From contig NC_080558.1 of the NCBI RefSeq assembly GCF_030253575.1, positions 41,065,111 to 41,129,110 of the forward strand: a DNA stretch of 64,000 nucleotides, read 5' to 3'. This document shows, one piece after another, positions 12,567-24,304 of this stretch (the stretch's first letter is position 1; every line of letters starts with the position of its first letter). Source of the DNA: Rhododendron vialii. Its lineage: Eukaryota; Streptophyta; Magnoliopsida; Ericales; Ericaceae. Position numbers and translations under genes: made by a program. Below the pieces are notes generated by a model. The model was given only the letters and a program-made list of their open reading frames with translations. It was not told where the DNA came from and searched no databases.

Positions 12567-13463
12567 TATTAAATAATATATTATATTTATGTGATTTTAA
12601 AATACTGTCTAATAGAACTAATTGAGATCTATCAAACAACATTCATATTGCATATAAAATTTATTATCAATTTGAAAATATATATTATTTTTTATCCGAT
12701 TAGAATAAAATGAGGGACCATTAAATAAGGATAGAGACTCCATAATGAGATTAGAGGAACATGTTCCCCATTTCAAAACAAAGTTCTAAAATTAGCCCTC
12801 ACGCACATACATTTTAAATGACCAGTTCATATTGATGAGTTCACGCTAATATTTTGTCTTCAGTATTTTTTTATTACTCCAACTACAACTTACTTTTTTG
12901 TAATTTTTGTCTAACTTTTCATAATGTGAACCAAAGTAGAAAAAATTCATATAATATGATACTCTACACAAAAAAATATGAGTTGTTTGGTATTTTAGTG
13001 AATTTTTTTTTTCTTTTTCTCTTAGCCATAATTTTTTTTACACTTCTCTTATTGAGACGGATGATTAATCGTAAAACTAGAACATGAATTTAACAAAGAT
13101 TCAGAAAAGACAACAAAAGAACCGAAACAAAAAATATCCAAAATATTAGCATGAACTCACCCTTAATTTTTTTGGGAATGATTTTAGCACAAACACTAAA
13201 AAACAAGTTTGGGAGTGCATTTTATAAGGGAGTGGAGCGAAAATCTTTTTGTTTTTCCGTTTTTATTACTAGTTGTGAGCCAGCATTTTAGGCTTTCTTG
13301 CATGTATATATGGGTTTCCAAAATTTTGTTGGAGAAAAAAAAGAAGACCGTGACCCCGTGCATAGGACGGGCCGAGATACTGCAACTTATACCGCCCTTT
13401 GTGCTATGAGGTTTTGGTTTTGAGCTGACGGAGCAACATTGAAACGTCTAACTAAGAAATTGG
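12567..13463. other. AT-rich non-coding stretch shared with unit B
   Basis: This stretch matches about 24375-25030 of unit B at high identity. Many stops occur in all frames and no gene or element boundary was recognised. Confidence 0.4.
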
Positions 13464-13893
13464 TCATGTAAGTTGTTTGCACCAAAAACATGTCAATTGG
13501 ACACTTACTTTATCCTTACTCGGACAAAATCCAACCAAATTTGAGTTCCACAAAGGCAAGAACTTGGTAGGTATCTTGTTTTGCCGCAGTCCTCCAGAAA
13601 TAGTGGCTTCTTCTGAATCACCTTGATATCCTGATCCATTCAAACTCCTAAGGAAATCTGGATGGCAAAGAAACAATCCCGCCCGGCGGGAAAACAATGA
13701 ACCACAATGGCCAACAACGAAAACCAAGTCCTCGACTATGGGAGCCTCTTTTAAGTCTATCTGAAATGTCCACTGGAATGGCATCTAGGTTCGGGGAGCC
13801 AGTTTTAAGTCTATCTGAAATGTCCACCGGAATGGCATCTAGCTTGAGAACTGAACAGCAAAATCCAGAACTTGATCCACCACAAGAAGTCAA
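13464..13893 (-). other. Unrecognised possible coding stretch with an 18-residue repeat (unit A copy)
   Basis: Two overlapping minus-strand frames are open. One (13648-13893) contains two in-register copies of an 18-residue unit, LDAIPVDISDRLKRGSPN, encoded by a 54-bp tandem duplication at about 13740-13847. The other (13464-13784) reads ...GLFLCHPDFLRSLNG... and ...LRQNKIPTKFLPLWNSNLVG.... Unit B preserves both with few changes (25033-25729). The frames are offset, so if this is a gene fragment it is frameshifted or split by an intron. I do not recognise the family. It may be old exon material or chance. Confidence 0.3.
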
Positions 13894-13921
13894 CTTTACT
13901 GACCAAAATCAATTGAGCTAG

Positions 13922-15921
13922 AAGGTGGAATTCACTTCGGACGTTAAGTAAACTATCTAGAAAACTTCTCTATGTGAAGAAAGAAAATTTGCATCCTCAG
14001 TCCCCAGAACCTGCATTAACGGGAAAAATTGAGAAAGCAAATGATCGAAGAACATAACTAAAACACTAGGAAAAAACTAACAAGCGTAAGAACATTAAAG
14101 ATCAAACTTTAAACTGTTGAGGCCATCCAAAAACTATTGAGGTCAAACTTTAAACTACCTCCTCTAAGATAAGGACAGTATGGCGAACCTTACAAAAACT
14201 TGATAAAAGGGTCCTTCAAACCAAAATACCGAACCAAAATACCGAATCAAGGGTGACACATTACAGGTCAAACTTTAAACTGTTGAGGCTATCCCATGTC
14301 CTATTGATCATCCTCTGTGAGTATGAAACATCGATTCAAAGTCGACAAGCAATGAAACAAACTGAAGCTTTCGTAATACCTGTTTGAATGGATCAATTAC
14401 CCCAAACCAACAGTTAGCAAAGTGAAGGATTCTTAAGCGAACAACTAGGATATTTGCAATAGGCATAACCAAAATCCATCAAATTACCATCAAGAAATGG
14501 AGCGACATAAAGCCATGAGAAATTGGTTAATACGTCCATCTGGTACGAGGGAATCATTGACTTCAAAAACATACATTCTCAGGCAACAAGAAATAATTCA
14601 AGCTAGGTGGAAATTCAGAAATTCTAGAAACGAAGTAATAACTTCACCATAACTAAATGGCAATTAATCGACAGTTAAAGCTGCAAAAAGGACACCGAAT
14701 GCATCAAGAGTCGCTATAACCAGTCAATGTCATCAATCAAAATAATCCAGACAATTTCTTTGTGAAGAGCTTTGTTTATTTGGGTTTTCTCTGGTGAAAT
14801 AGAGATAGAGGACGCTTGCTTTTAAGATAAAGCAGATAATCAAATTTTCAAACCGGGGGATGTTAAGCAAGATATTCCTTGCCACTGCTGGCTCGTTGAA
14901 TAACTACAAACATAGCGATAGGTAGAGTAGTGCCAAGGAATGGCCCTGGGTACGCATAATGAAGCACTAATTCAAGAGAATGAACACAGGTCTTACAATA
15001 TGGCCCAAGTATTTAGAACATCTCAAATATTCAACATGTGTGAATAATAGGACCACCTTGACTTTCTAAGGTTAGTGAACACTTACAAGTTAGATAATAT
15101 GTCAAATTTTGTTCAAGTATAGCATAAAGAGTGCCTTGAGGAATATGATGGCAACTGGCATTGTGTTGCCTATGAAGCCTAAGGGGTACTCTGGTTATAT
15201 CATGAAAACATGGTTAACAACTCAGAAATTTTAGAAGCTCACCATGTCTTTATGCAAAACCGCAAGATTGTCTTCAAGTAATGAACCTTCCGGAAAGTAA
15301 TCTTAAATGGCTCCTACAGTCCTACTTTTGTAGGAGACTTGATGAAAAAAGGTAGATTGAACCCTTCCCAGTGAACGTGTCCAGTTCAAATGTCATTCAA
15401 TTGCTTATATTGGTCCTAATGTCTAAGATAGCAGGTCAAAGATATTCATAACACATCACAGAAAATATAATCATATTCTTCGATGACATGCTAATATCAT
15501 CAAGGAAACCGGCGGAATTGAAACCTAGAGGAGAGAAAAAAGCATTATTGGAAAAGTACATCCTAATTAGGTTGGGACACATGACCCGACCATTCATGTG
15601 CTCGCCAATCCTCAAACAGAGTTGCTAAGGCACCAACCTAAAGAAATGACCAAAAAACATGCCAAAATAGGTCAGGAAACAATGGACATGGCATCACAAG
15701 AAAACAGGAAAAAAAACAAAAAGCGTTGCTTAGCATACTTATAACCTTTAGCCTTCGACTTGATGCCCGGCAACCATCTCTGTTGATCCTCATGGATGGA
15801 ACATAGAAAAGAGCTACTATGTGCTCTATCAACAGAATTGTGGGGACCTAGTGGTCCGTAAAAAGCAACAAAGGTGGGGGAAATGATGGCATACATAGAA
15901 ATTTCCAATAAAAGAGTTCTA
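13922..15921. other. Non-coding stretch shared with unit B
   Basis: It aligns with about 25750-27790 of unit B with scattered substitutions and short indels. The phrase TTACAGGTCAAACTTTAAACTGTTGAGGC and close variants recur here and in B. No reading frame or RNA gene is recognisable. Confidence 0.4.
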
Positions 15922-16223
15922 TCTGGTTTGCATCATCTTGTGTCAGTCTATGAATGTTGTACGAATTCAATCATGCAGATAGTAGAATAACCTTATATTG
16001 AGTGAAGTCATGAATAGCAGGTTGTAAAACTTAACGACTTTGGTATTTTTTGTCATGTATTTGTGACAAGAAAAAGGACATTGGGAGGAGTTGAACATGG
16101 TACCCCACTACACAGACCTGGCAAAGCCAAGACCCATGAGAAACACGGTTATCTTGTGCAGGTGGCCCTAGAGGTTGAGATGAGTTGAACATAGGACCTC
16201 CACTTTTGTATGTGTAGTTTCTC

Positions 16224-16269
16224 ACCAAACAACCTTTTTTTTTGAAAAGCGAAACTTACCAAACAACCT
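16224..16269 (-). mobile_element. Tiny retro-insertion with a 12-bp target duplication
   Basis: ACCAAACAACCT occurs at 16224-16235 and again at 16258-16269. Between them are 22 bases beginning with a run of eight T, then GAAAAGCGAAACTT. Read on the minus strand this is a short unique tail ending in poly(A), flanked by a direct repeat, as expected for an extremely 5'-truncated LINE/SINE insertion. No empty site is available in this window. Confidence 0.45.
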
Positions 16270-16453
16270 CCCTTCTCAATATTGCTTATGCTTGTCTACG
16301 GGCCACAAGTTGAATATACTTGAATTCAACGTTGGCATTGAATAGGACTGAAAGGGGTACTCTTTACTTTTCTTTGAATTGTTGGGAATTGCCTTCCATT
16401 TCCTTTATGTTTTAGTTTGCAGTGTTACATAATACTTAAAACCTTTTTTGCAG

Positions 16454-17991
16454 CAAGGTCAATTCGCCAACTGAAACCTGTAGAGAGAAAAAGAGGTATG
16501 TTTCATATTTTAGAGAAAAACCAACCATTTTCTCTTTAGTTTCAATCAGGTCTTTAATTGGTGAAATCCCATTTAATTTGTACATTTTTGAACAGGACTT
16601 TGGAGGCTTTTCGAAACGAAGTTGAATATCAAAGAAGAGTCTGAACCTAAATTAGAAGGAAAGGTATGCAACGAATTTTGCTTCAGTTCTTTTTAAAAAG
16701 TTGAGTCCAAGTCGAGAGTAAACAGAGGTGGCTTAGTTGATCAACTACAATTTCGATGACATTCAGATTGAACAACAAATCCAACAATATCAACCAATAT
16801 TTAGAAACTATCTGATGAGAAAATGATTGTCAATGAGCACAGTGGGCACTTAGCCCTTTGAATCCTTCCTCTAATTGCCAGAGTTCAATACATGTGCAGA
16901 CTATTTAGAAAAGGCCTCAAGGGTATGCCACCCATTTACATAAGAAAGCGAGGAACATAAAGAAAAGGCCAAACAATAAAAGGACCTATGCACCACTCTA
17001 AACTCCAAAAATGTCTAACATGTCAAAGAATTGATTTAGTGAAGGTTGCACTCCCTGAACTCCCCAACCATTGTTGGTGCCCGACCTCTAGTTAAGAATG
17101 TGTACAGGGGAAAAGTACAGAAACAAAAGTAGAAGCACATGTGTTTTTCCTTCCACTTCTATCCTAACTCAAGAAAAGTTCTAAGTCATACATTTTTATA
17201 TTTGGAGTATAGAAACTAAAATGCCACTAGGCCTGCTCCCCCCTCCCCCGGGAATGGTTCTATAACATAACGCTATTGAGTTCCTTGATTTTTTTGAAAG
17301 TAAGGGGTATGTTATTCTCGTAGTTAAATTTTTTTCGAGAGCAACCACATTGTATATGTATTGCCAATGCTTAAGCCTGTCTAGTCCTTTCCAGCTCATA
17401 CCCCATTGATCTTTCCATCTAGGGGTAATGTATGGTTCTTTAGATTCTTGGCTTGTCTTCCACGGCCCGAAATTTTTATGCGAGTTTGGAACTTTTCTCT
17501 ATTTAGCCTATTGACGCAATGTTTGCGTCACCTTTTTTTCTATTGCCCCAGGAGAACATGGATTTGGATGAAAACAGTTACTCAGGTATGTCTCTCTATT
17601 TAGAGATTGAATACCTGTTTATATCTGCATTTTATGATCCCCAGCACTAGGGAGACTAATTGTATCTGATTCTTTGCTCTGATACCTTTTGTTTATGATG
17701 CTTCTTGGAGATGCCCTTGCAAGTTTGGATTTAATAGCAATAGTAGTTTGTAGAAGAAATAGTCAGTTACTGTACTAGAAATTTGCTCTCTTTTGTTATT
17801 CAAGTGATGATTGGAACACTTCGGTTAGTGTTTTGTTTGTGGGTTGGGTTAGGAGTAGATGTTTAATGCTATTCTTGATTTGAACCATCTTTTATGCAGG
17901 AAATGTTAAGCAGGGCAAAACCGAGATTTACACTCCTAGAGATGACAAACGAGATCCCCTTCCAGGAGCAGAGGTGGTGCAAGATAATTAG
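16454..17991 (+). CDS. Four exon-like segments with consistent phase, unknown protein C-terminus
   Basis: Proposed exons are 16454-16495, 16596-16663, 17552-17585 and 17900-17991, each bounded by AG and GT, with phase preserved across all three junctions. The translation includes SIRQLKPVERKRGLWRLFET, then ...KENMDLDENSYSGN..., and ends PLPGAEVVQDN followed by TAG. The donors read GAG|GTATGT, AAG|GTATGC and CAG|GTATGT, and the acceptors are pyrimidine-rich. The piece is short (about 78 residues), basic then acidic, with no domain I can name. Upstream exons were not found, so this is either the 3' end of a gene whose 5' part is lost or unrecognised, or a captured fragment. Confidence 0.4.
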
Positions 17992-18284
17992 ATTCTCTAG
18001 TTCTTACTTCCTACTGCTTCAACAAAGGGACATCATGGGCTAAGCTTGCTAGCACTTGTCATATATCATCTGTACAAAGTTTTCGTCGCAATTTTATGTC
18101 TTCTTCTGCTAAATTTGAGAAGTTTCCTGCAAAAGCTATATCTGGATCTGGTGAGAACAAGCCTTCGTCCGGGTTGCCAATCGATTTGAAAGGTTAGACT
18201 CGTGTATTTCCTTCTTTTCACGCAGATGCTCATATTACTGGGTTCGGTAGTAAGGTGTCTTTACATGAGTACAATATTAGGATA

Positions 18285-20431
18285 GAAATTTGTGAAATGA
18301 CCAGGCAATATCACAATTGAAGGCACCAACAGAATATCAGTGTTGCCACATATGTGTTTCGATTCAAAACCGTCAACCAATACAAGAATAACACTATACT
18401 GTAAAGCTATGTGTGCAATACTCATATTCCTGAAAAATCAATTACTACAGAGAATCAAAACTGAGGAAGTTCCAGTAAACCAAAACACTGAGGAGCTCAA
18501 CATGAATTATACATATCTGACATTGGCATCAACCAATTAAAGCCGATAGTTAAACAACAAAATCCTGCATGCTGTAACTCATATGTATAGTCTCCAAGGA
18601 CTGGAAACAGGAACATGTAGACTTGATACAAACAGAAAAGTACAGTAAAACAGTGATGACTATCCAAGGACACAGCCAATTGAATTTCCAGTGCAACAGT
18701 TACGTTAGCAACCCAATTCTTATTATCGTGGCCTGTGGGGAAGAACAAGAAGGCCTACCTTAGATGTACATGCATACCTCAACAAGGAAACACAGACAAG
18801 GGGTGGAGCAACCTGCAAATGTTAACAGAACATATCAATTGACCCCTGAATAAGTGCTCTGCCCGCTGAAAGCAAACTGTGTCCACACATCTTCTGATTT
18901 TGCAAATTGTCATCCTTAATCCAAATCCTCTATGCAATTGAACATTTCCATGTCCTTCTACCTGAATCCTTATCTTTGCAATTTAACTTTTCCATGTCCT
19001 TCTACCTGAATCCTTGGGTAAGGATACTCGGTGGCTTTTTTGCCTGATAAGTAGTAACTAAAGAAAAGCATCGAAGTGGATGCAACCATCATACGGTTTT
19101 AAACAGTGGTTTCAAACAATATCTTAGTACTTTTAGGGATCAATTCTTAGAACAAATCAAATGAAAAAACCCCAAGGTACCAGGCAGTGCAAGGATTCTC
19201 AAATGAGGGAGCCTGCTAAAGGATGTAGTGCAATGTGGTTTTAACTAAAACTACTACTATAATTGTTCTAAGAAAAAAAATTGAATACATATTATAAATC
19301 TCCTTCACCATCCTAAATGCAAAAACCAAAAATACCTAAGAAATTCCCTTTTTTCATAAATTAGCTTGTTAACCAAAGGAATTTTCAATTATTACGTGCC
19401 TTTGTGAATGTTGAGCACAGGCCTCTCACATTTATCTAAGCATAGAAACAGTGGAAATGTTCCAGTACGTGTGATAAACTTGCAGAATTAAGAAATATAC
19501 TACTTGCGCACAAAATCTGGTTGCAAGTTAGAGAAAATGGTTGCTAAGGAAATATTACTAAATACGGAGAATCTTCAAAAACACTATAAAAGCCAATAAA
19601 AAGTCTTCCCAGCAACCTGATCATTTTGTCTTTTCTTTGTCGTGAAAATAACCTGATCATGGATCTCTAGCAGCCAAATTTATACCGATCCCAAATAAAA
19701 CAAGAAACCCTCGAGAGATGAAGAAGTTTGAAGGAGTGCCATTCCCAAGGACAGGGAACATAAATTGTCAAGGTACACCATCTAACCACTTTCTCCATTT
19801 TAACCCACCATCTTTTCTCTTTTTAACGTAAATTAGAGAGATCCACCTTAGATGATTTTTTCTTTGTTTTGACAGGTAGAAAGTCCCAACTTACATGATC
19901 TTAAGCCATTTTCAACATCCAGCAAATGGTGCTTGAAGAATAAATGACTCCATGACAGATCAAATCCCTTATCAAGACTAGGTTTCTTAGAAAAGGTCAT
20001 AGCATAGAGCCTCTAACGAAACTACCACTCCACTCCAAATCCCTCGAAGTCCCCACTCTATGAAACCACCAAATTTATGCAGTTGTATCAAGATAGCAAT
20101 AGAAATGCGGACCTATCAATCTCTACAACTACTTTGAGTCTATTATGATGCAAAACACATGCTATTACCATGGCAAAACACCAAAACTGGAGACCATAGA
20201 ATGAAAAACACAGGAAAAGAAGTTGCTAAACGTTAAGATTGTTATTGAAATGTGATAATTTACATCACTCAAGCTACAACACCCACTCAGGGTTGAGTTA
20301 CACATAAAATCAGAAAAAAGTACAAAGCAATCAAGGAAAGTTAAGAAGCAACAACTTTCTGCCAATTGTATACAGATGGAAATGGGAAACTCATGCCTAA
20401 CTGGTCAAACAAGCATTCAAAGGTTTGCCAA
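18285..20431. other. Non-coding stretch shared with unit B
   Basis: It matches about 27790-29980 of unit B with small indels, including a loss in B around CCAGGCATATCAG. It is the presumed region between the 3' end of CAF1 and upstream material. No protein or RNA gene is seen. Confidence 0.4.
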
Positions 20432-20994
20432 TCATTTATTTTCCGAACCATTCTCAACACCAAGGCCGTACAGAACGCCTGCATATTTCTCCGTGGAGCC
20501 AATGAAGAAGTTGGTTGTCTTTCAACTTCTTAAATGCACAAGAAGTGAGTAAACTATCCAAACCAGCTTGATGGCAAATGCCAATCCTCTCAACCTCCAA
20601 AAGCTCCGCAAGCTTGTTCAACCCACCATGAAGACTATTGCAAAACTTCATCAATTGCTAGATATCGTACATCATCGGGAAGTACATATTCATAAGGTCA
20701 AAGAACCCAGCTTGCGTATCGGGTAAATCCCTGCAAGTCAATAACTTCAGCAAATACCCAAAATCATAGCCACTGTGAAACGTCACCCAATGCACATTAT
20801 CATTCAAAACAATCCCCGAAGATATCAAAAGCTCGCCAAACCGGTTGGCATCGATACCCATCTCATTATTCTTCTTGAAATCGATCCCACACTGCCTCAA
20901 CAGCTCAATCGAAGCATTCGCAAAAATATCCTCGCTCACGCTAAACTCGCGGATATCGCGAATCAAAGCAAACTCCTCATCAAGAGGAATTAGC
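20432..20994 (-). pseudogene. Truncated CAF1 deadenylase (unit A copy)
   Basis: Homologous to the intact CAF1 gene at 29981-30805. The first about 20 codons and the promoter are absent because the duplication breakpoint falls there. A 219-bp in-frame internal deletion joins ...EEFALIRDI directly to REFSVSEDI. It removes 73 residues, among them the catalytic DTEFPG motif (D40 and E42 of the intact protein). A TAG at 20658-20660 replaces the codon after ...FPMMYDI, and four bases are gained near 20507. The later catalytic [10 protein letters not shown] motif survives. Without start, promoter and two of four metal ligands it cannot be an active nuclease. Confidence 0.92.
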
Positions 20995-21008
20995 TTGTTA
21001 CATCTCGT
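20995..21008. other. Junction between tandem units A and B
   Basis: CAF1 homology in unit A stops after CTCATCAAGA near 20994, and homology to the start of unit A resumes at ATGATGGGAACATG near 21009. The roughly 14-20 bases between (around GGAATTAGCTTGTTAC) match neither side and look like filler DNA of an end-joining event. Confidence 0.7.
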
Positions 21009-21690
21009 ATGATGGGAACATGAATCTCGTATGTATGTTATTGTATTCACGTTACTTTTTCTGTTACATCCAACTTGCCAAACAATCACATAACACAAAC
21101 TAAAGAACATTGATAAATGGAATTGTTGACATATGCAAAATTCCTATTAGTACCGTTAGATCATGGAAGCAAATGCTTACCCAATGTCAGGTGGTCAATT
21201 GACAAACACAGAACATCTGATAAACTGCAATACAAAATGAGACACTGTCATCCCTCCCACATAACAGATCTTCCATCTCCATCTTATAGCAAGGACATCT
21301 AACATTAAGATTTCACAAACTCTTGAGGCAGTGTTTTGATGGAGGGATCTACAGAGAGAGAGGAAAAGGTAAAGGAAAATAGCAACTAAGATAATGAAGC
21401 GAAGAAGCAAAAACCCCTCCACACGTCCCTCTGGAAATAATCCCCAACATTTTCCTCCCCCGGAATATCCTGCCACAAATTCAGAATCCAATGGGATATA
21501 TGAAAGTATAAGAGCTTTCATCCAACCAATGAATCAGATATGATTTACAGGCTTATAGCCTTTGTCATCTTGGATTTGACTCAACTCTACACCAAAATTG
21601 TGGTCAGGTGAAAATAGAACTATAGCAGTGCGACAGTGTCCCCATCCAACCAATGAACACTTGTAATTTACGCCCACCTTTTGATTTGAC

Positions 21691-23412
21691 TCAATTTTGT
21701 TCCATCCAACTACAACCAGGAATCTTTTCCTGCAAACCCTCTCTCAAACTCTTGGCATCATCCCACCTCCCAACTGAGGCGTATATACTAGAAAGCAGAG
21801 ACCGATAACCACTTACATCAGGCTCTAACTCAAAGCAGTGCTTAGCTGCAATCTCCCCTATCTTAAGATTACTATGCAAGCTGCAAGCAAGAAGCAAAGC
21901 TCCCCAAACCCCAGCATGTGGTTGCATTGGCATGCTTTTTATCAACTCATATGCTTCCTCCAATCGCCCCGCGCGCCCTAACATATCGACCATAATTCCA
22001 TAATGGTCCGCCGAGAGCACAAGTTCATAATGCTTCTGCATCAAGTTAAAGCATTTGTAGCCTTCTTCAACCAAACCAAAATGGTTATAGGTGGATAATA
22101 TCCCAGTGACAGTAATTAAATTTGGAGAAATTCGGGCCTCCATCATTTGTTCAAATAACGTGATGGCATCCTTTGCCCTACCGTTTAATCCACATCCCAG
22201 AATCATTGCAGAATAGGAAACCAAATCCTTCTTTTGCAAGAGTTGAAACAACTTGTATGCCTTATCAATGCTTCCGCACTTAGCGTACAAATCTATCAAG
22301 GCAGTAGCCAAATGGTCATCAATCTGAATTCCGAGTTGCTTCATATACGACTCGATCCAAGACCCGGATGTCATATCTCCCAATTGAGAACAAGCGGATA
22401 GAACACTAGCAAATGTCATTTTATCTGGCTGAATATTTACATTGGGCTGAATCATCTTGTTGAATAGCTGAAGAGCCGCCTTTGATCGGCTATTTTGAGC
22501 ATAGCAAGCTATCATGGCATTGTACAACAGTAGATCTTTCTCACCCATCTGGGCAAAGAGATCCTTAGCAGATTCAACATCACCACATTTCGAGTACCCA
22601 CTAATCATTGTAATCAACGAAACGTTATTTCTTCTAGGCATTGCATCAAAGAAACTCCGTGCCAATTCTATCTTCCCACTATCCAAATATCCACTAATCA
22701 TCGCATTCCAAGAAGCTACATTTCTCTCTGGCATCTGGCGAAACAAAGCACATGCTTGCTCCATATCCCCTTCTCTCCCATATCCCGAAACCATCGAATT
22801 CCAAGAAATAACATCCTTCTCCGGCATCTCATCAAACATGCTACGCGCCACGGCCAAATTCCCCGACTTCACATACCCAAATAGTATTGAATTCCAAGAA
22901 ACCACATTTTTCTCAAGCATTTCATCAAACACCTTCCGCGCAATCTCCACACACGCTACCTTTGAGTAGAAATTAACAAGAGCTGTTTGCACATAAACAA
23001 CCTTACAAAACCCATGTTTATGAACTTGAGCATGAATTGAAACACCGCCAACCTTATACCCAATCCTACCACATGCCTTCAATGAAGAAGACAAGGAAAA
23101 AGTGTTTGGACACAAACCCAATCTTTGCATCTCTACATACATATTAAAAGCCTCTCTAAACTGATTGTGCAGGGAAAGGAACCTAATGGTACAAGACCAT
23201 GAAAAAACATCTGGGTCTTGCATATGGGAGAGAATCAACCGGAGATATTGAGTTGTGGGTTGAGAGTAACTGAGTTGGGGTACGAGAAGTTGACGGATGA
23301 GTAAGGGTTGGAGATGGTTAAGACCGCTGGTGAGAATGAGTGCATGGATTTGGTTTGCTTGGTTGAGTGTTAATGGGTTATTCAACAAGGCTCCTAGCTT
23401 TAAAACCGCCAT
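21691..23412 (-). CDS. PLS-class pentatricopeptide repeat protein, E subgroup
   Basis: Intronless 573-residue protein. Plant PLS-class PPR proteins bind organellar transcripts one base per repeat and mostly act in C-to-U editing in mitochondria or plastids. Repeats run from about residue 55 to 500, with clear units such as VFDEMLEKNVVSWNSILFGY (162-180), MFDEMPEKDVISWNSMVSGY (192-211), LFRQMPERNVASWNAMISGY (223-242), ALIDLYAKCGSIDKAYKLF (371-389) and LITVTGILSTYNHFGLVEEG (432-451). The C-terminal E domain starts near 502 (WGALLLAC) and ends GCSWMEQN. There is no E+ or DYW deaminase, so editing would need a partner in trans. The N-terminus reads MAVLKLGALLNNPLTLNQAN, and a transit peptide is not obvious. 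It resembles Arabidopsis At4g22760-type proteins, from memory and unverified. A decayed copy lies at 9558-11258. Confidence 0.9.
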   Translation of the reverse strand: MAVLKLGALLNNPLTLNQANQIHALILTSGLNHLQPLLIRQLLVPQLSYSQPTTQYLRLILSHMQDPDVFSWSCTIRFLSLHNQFREAFNMYVEMQRLGLCPNTFSLSSSLKACGRIGYKVGGVSIHAQVHKHGFCKVVYVQTALVNFYSKVACVEIARKVFDEMLEKNVVSWNSILFGYVKSGNLAVARSMFDEMPEKDVISWNSMVSGYGREGDMEQACALFRQMPERNVASWNAMISGYLDSGKIELARSFFDAMPRRNNVSLITMISGYSKCGDVESAKDLFAQMGEKDLLLYNAMIACYAQNSRSKAALQLFNKMIQPNVNIQPDKMTFASVLSACSQLGDMTSGSWIESYMKQLGIQIDDHLATALIDLYAKCGSIDKAYKLFQLLQKKDLVSYSAMILGCGLNGRAKDAITLFEQMMEARISPNLITVTGILSTYNHFGLVEEGYKCFNLMQKHYELVLSADHYGIMVDMLGRAGRLEEAYELIKSMPMQPHAGVWGALLLACSLHSNLKIGEIAAKHCFELEPDVSGYRSLLSSIYASVGRWDDAKSLREGLQEKIPGCSWMEQN

Positions 23413-24304
23413 TTGGGAATGAGGCTACATTAATGGAGAACCTTTTTTTCCCTGTTCCAAATCACAAATCATGCATATATATGACCAAAAAAATTAGGAA
23501 AAAAACAACACAATTTCCCAATTCCAAATCACAAATCACGCACATATGACAAAAAATTGATAAAAAAACAAAAAAATCATGACTGTTACAGAATCACAGG
23601 TAAACTTTCTATCTCCAACGGTTATCGGAGACCTTCGTAACCAACCGATCCCCTTCTCTTTCGTGACCATTAGCCGGTCTAATCCTCACCACAACCTAAC
23701 CAACCAGAAACCAATACAAAACATCAAATTCAAAATCATTTGAAGTAACTAGGGTTTCGAAAATGGTGCTACTTTTCCAATAAAAACCTTACCTAGAGAG
23801 GTGGATCAGCTGGAGCTGATACAACTTCTGTATGGGCAACAAATCTGGTGAATTTTTTTTTTTTGGGAGAGAGGTGTAATGGAGAGACGACAGTGCTTGA
23901 TTATTTTGGAGAGAGAGGGATGTGGCGGAGGCCGGAGAGAGGCGGTGGTTGAGGAGCGGCTGAGAAGAACTTTTTGTATCGACTATTCGGCGGTATACTG
24001 AAGTAGTAAAAGTAATACTTAAATTATACACATACCCCTAAAATATATGATGTTAATAGATAGACCCCCAAAGTATTAATAATTATATTTTAACCCCAAG
24101 TTCGGGAGCCTAACTGAGCCGAATAATGTTAGGCTCAAGTTTGGCTGATTTATGGAACGAGCCAAAAATTAAGGTTTGGATTTAGTTCATTTAGTAGACG
24201 AGTCAAATTCGAACGAGTCATTACCGAGCCAAGTTTCGAACAGTTCGCAAACGACTCAGTTCATCTATAGCCCTAACCATAACATTTCAGTTTCTGAGGT
24301 TGAC
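23413..24304 (-). promoter_or_regulatory. Upstream region of the intact PPR gene
   Basis: Only the first about 20 bases upstream of the ATG are shared with the pseudogene copy. From about 23430 to 24304 the sequence is unrelated to 11276-12217. It contains a GA/GGA-rich stretch near 23860-23970 and an AACGAGCC/GAGTC-rich stretch near 24140-24250. It is the likely promoter and leader by position only; no motif was proven. Confidence 0.4.

Larger units (their letters stand above)
15922..18284. other. 2.36-kb block present in unit A, absent from unit B
   Basis: Unit B runs directly from AAAGAGTTTTATC to AGAAATTTGTGAAACG (about 27780-27806). In unit A the same flanks are separated by 2.36 kb. 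The block holds four plus-strand exon-like segments and a tiny poly(T) insertion. No terminal inverted repeats, Helitron ends or target duplication were found at its edges, so a deletion from B is as likely as an insertion into A. Confidence 0.7.
8852..20995. repeat. Tandem segmental duplication, unit A (decayed copy)
   Basis: Sequence from ATGATGGGAAACATGC at 8852 onward matches unit B from 21009, with small substitutions and indels, through the PPR gene, a long non-coding stretch and most of CAF1. Homology is broken by the non-homologous block 11276-12217, the MITE 12290-12566 and the A-only block of about 15922-18284. The right edge falls inside CAF1 after the codons for DEEF (minus strand), so unit A never received the CAF1 promoter and start. 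Both genes in this unit are broken. Confidence 0.85.

Noticed and set aside
15922-18284. A-only block considered as a Helitron or Pack-MULE
   Set aside because: No TC/CTRR ends, no terminal inverted repeats and no target duplication at either edge.
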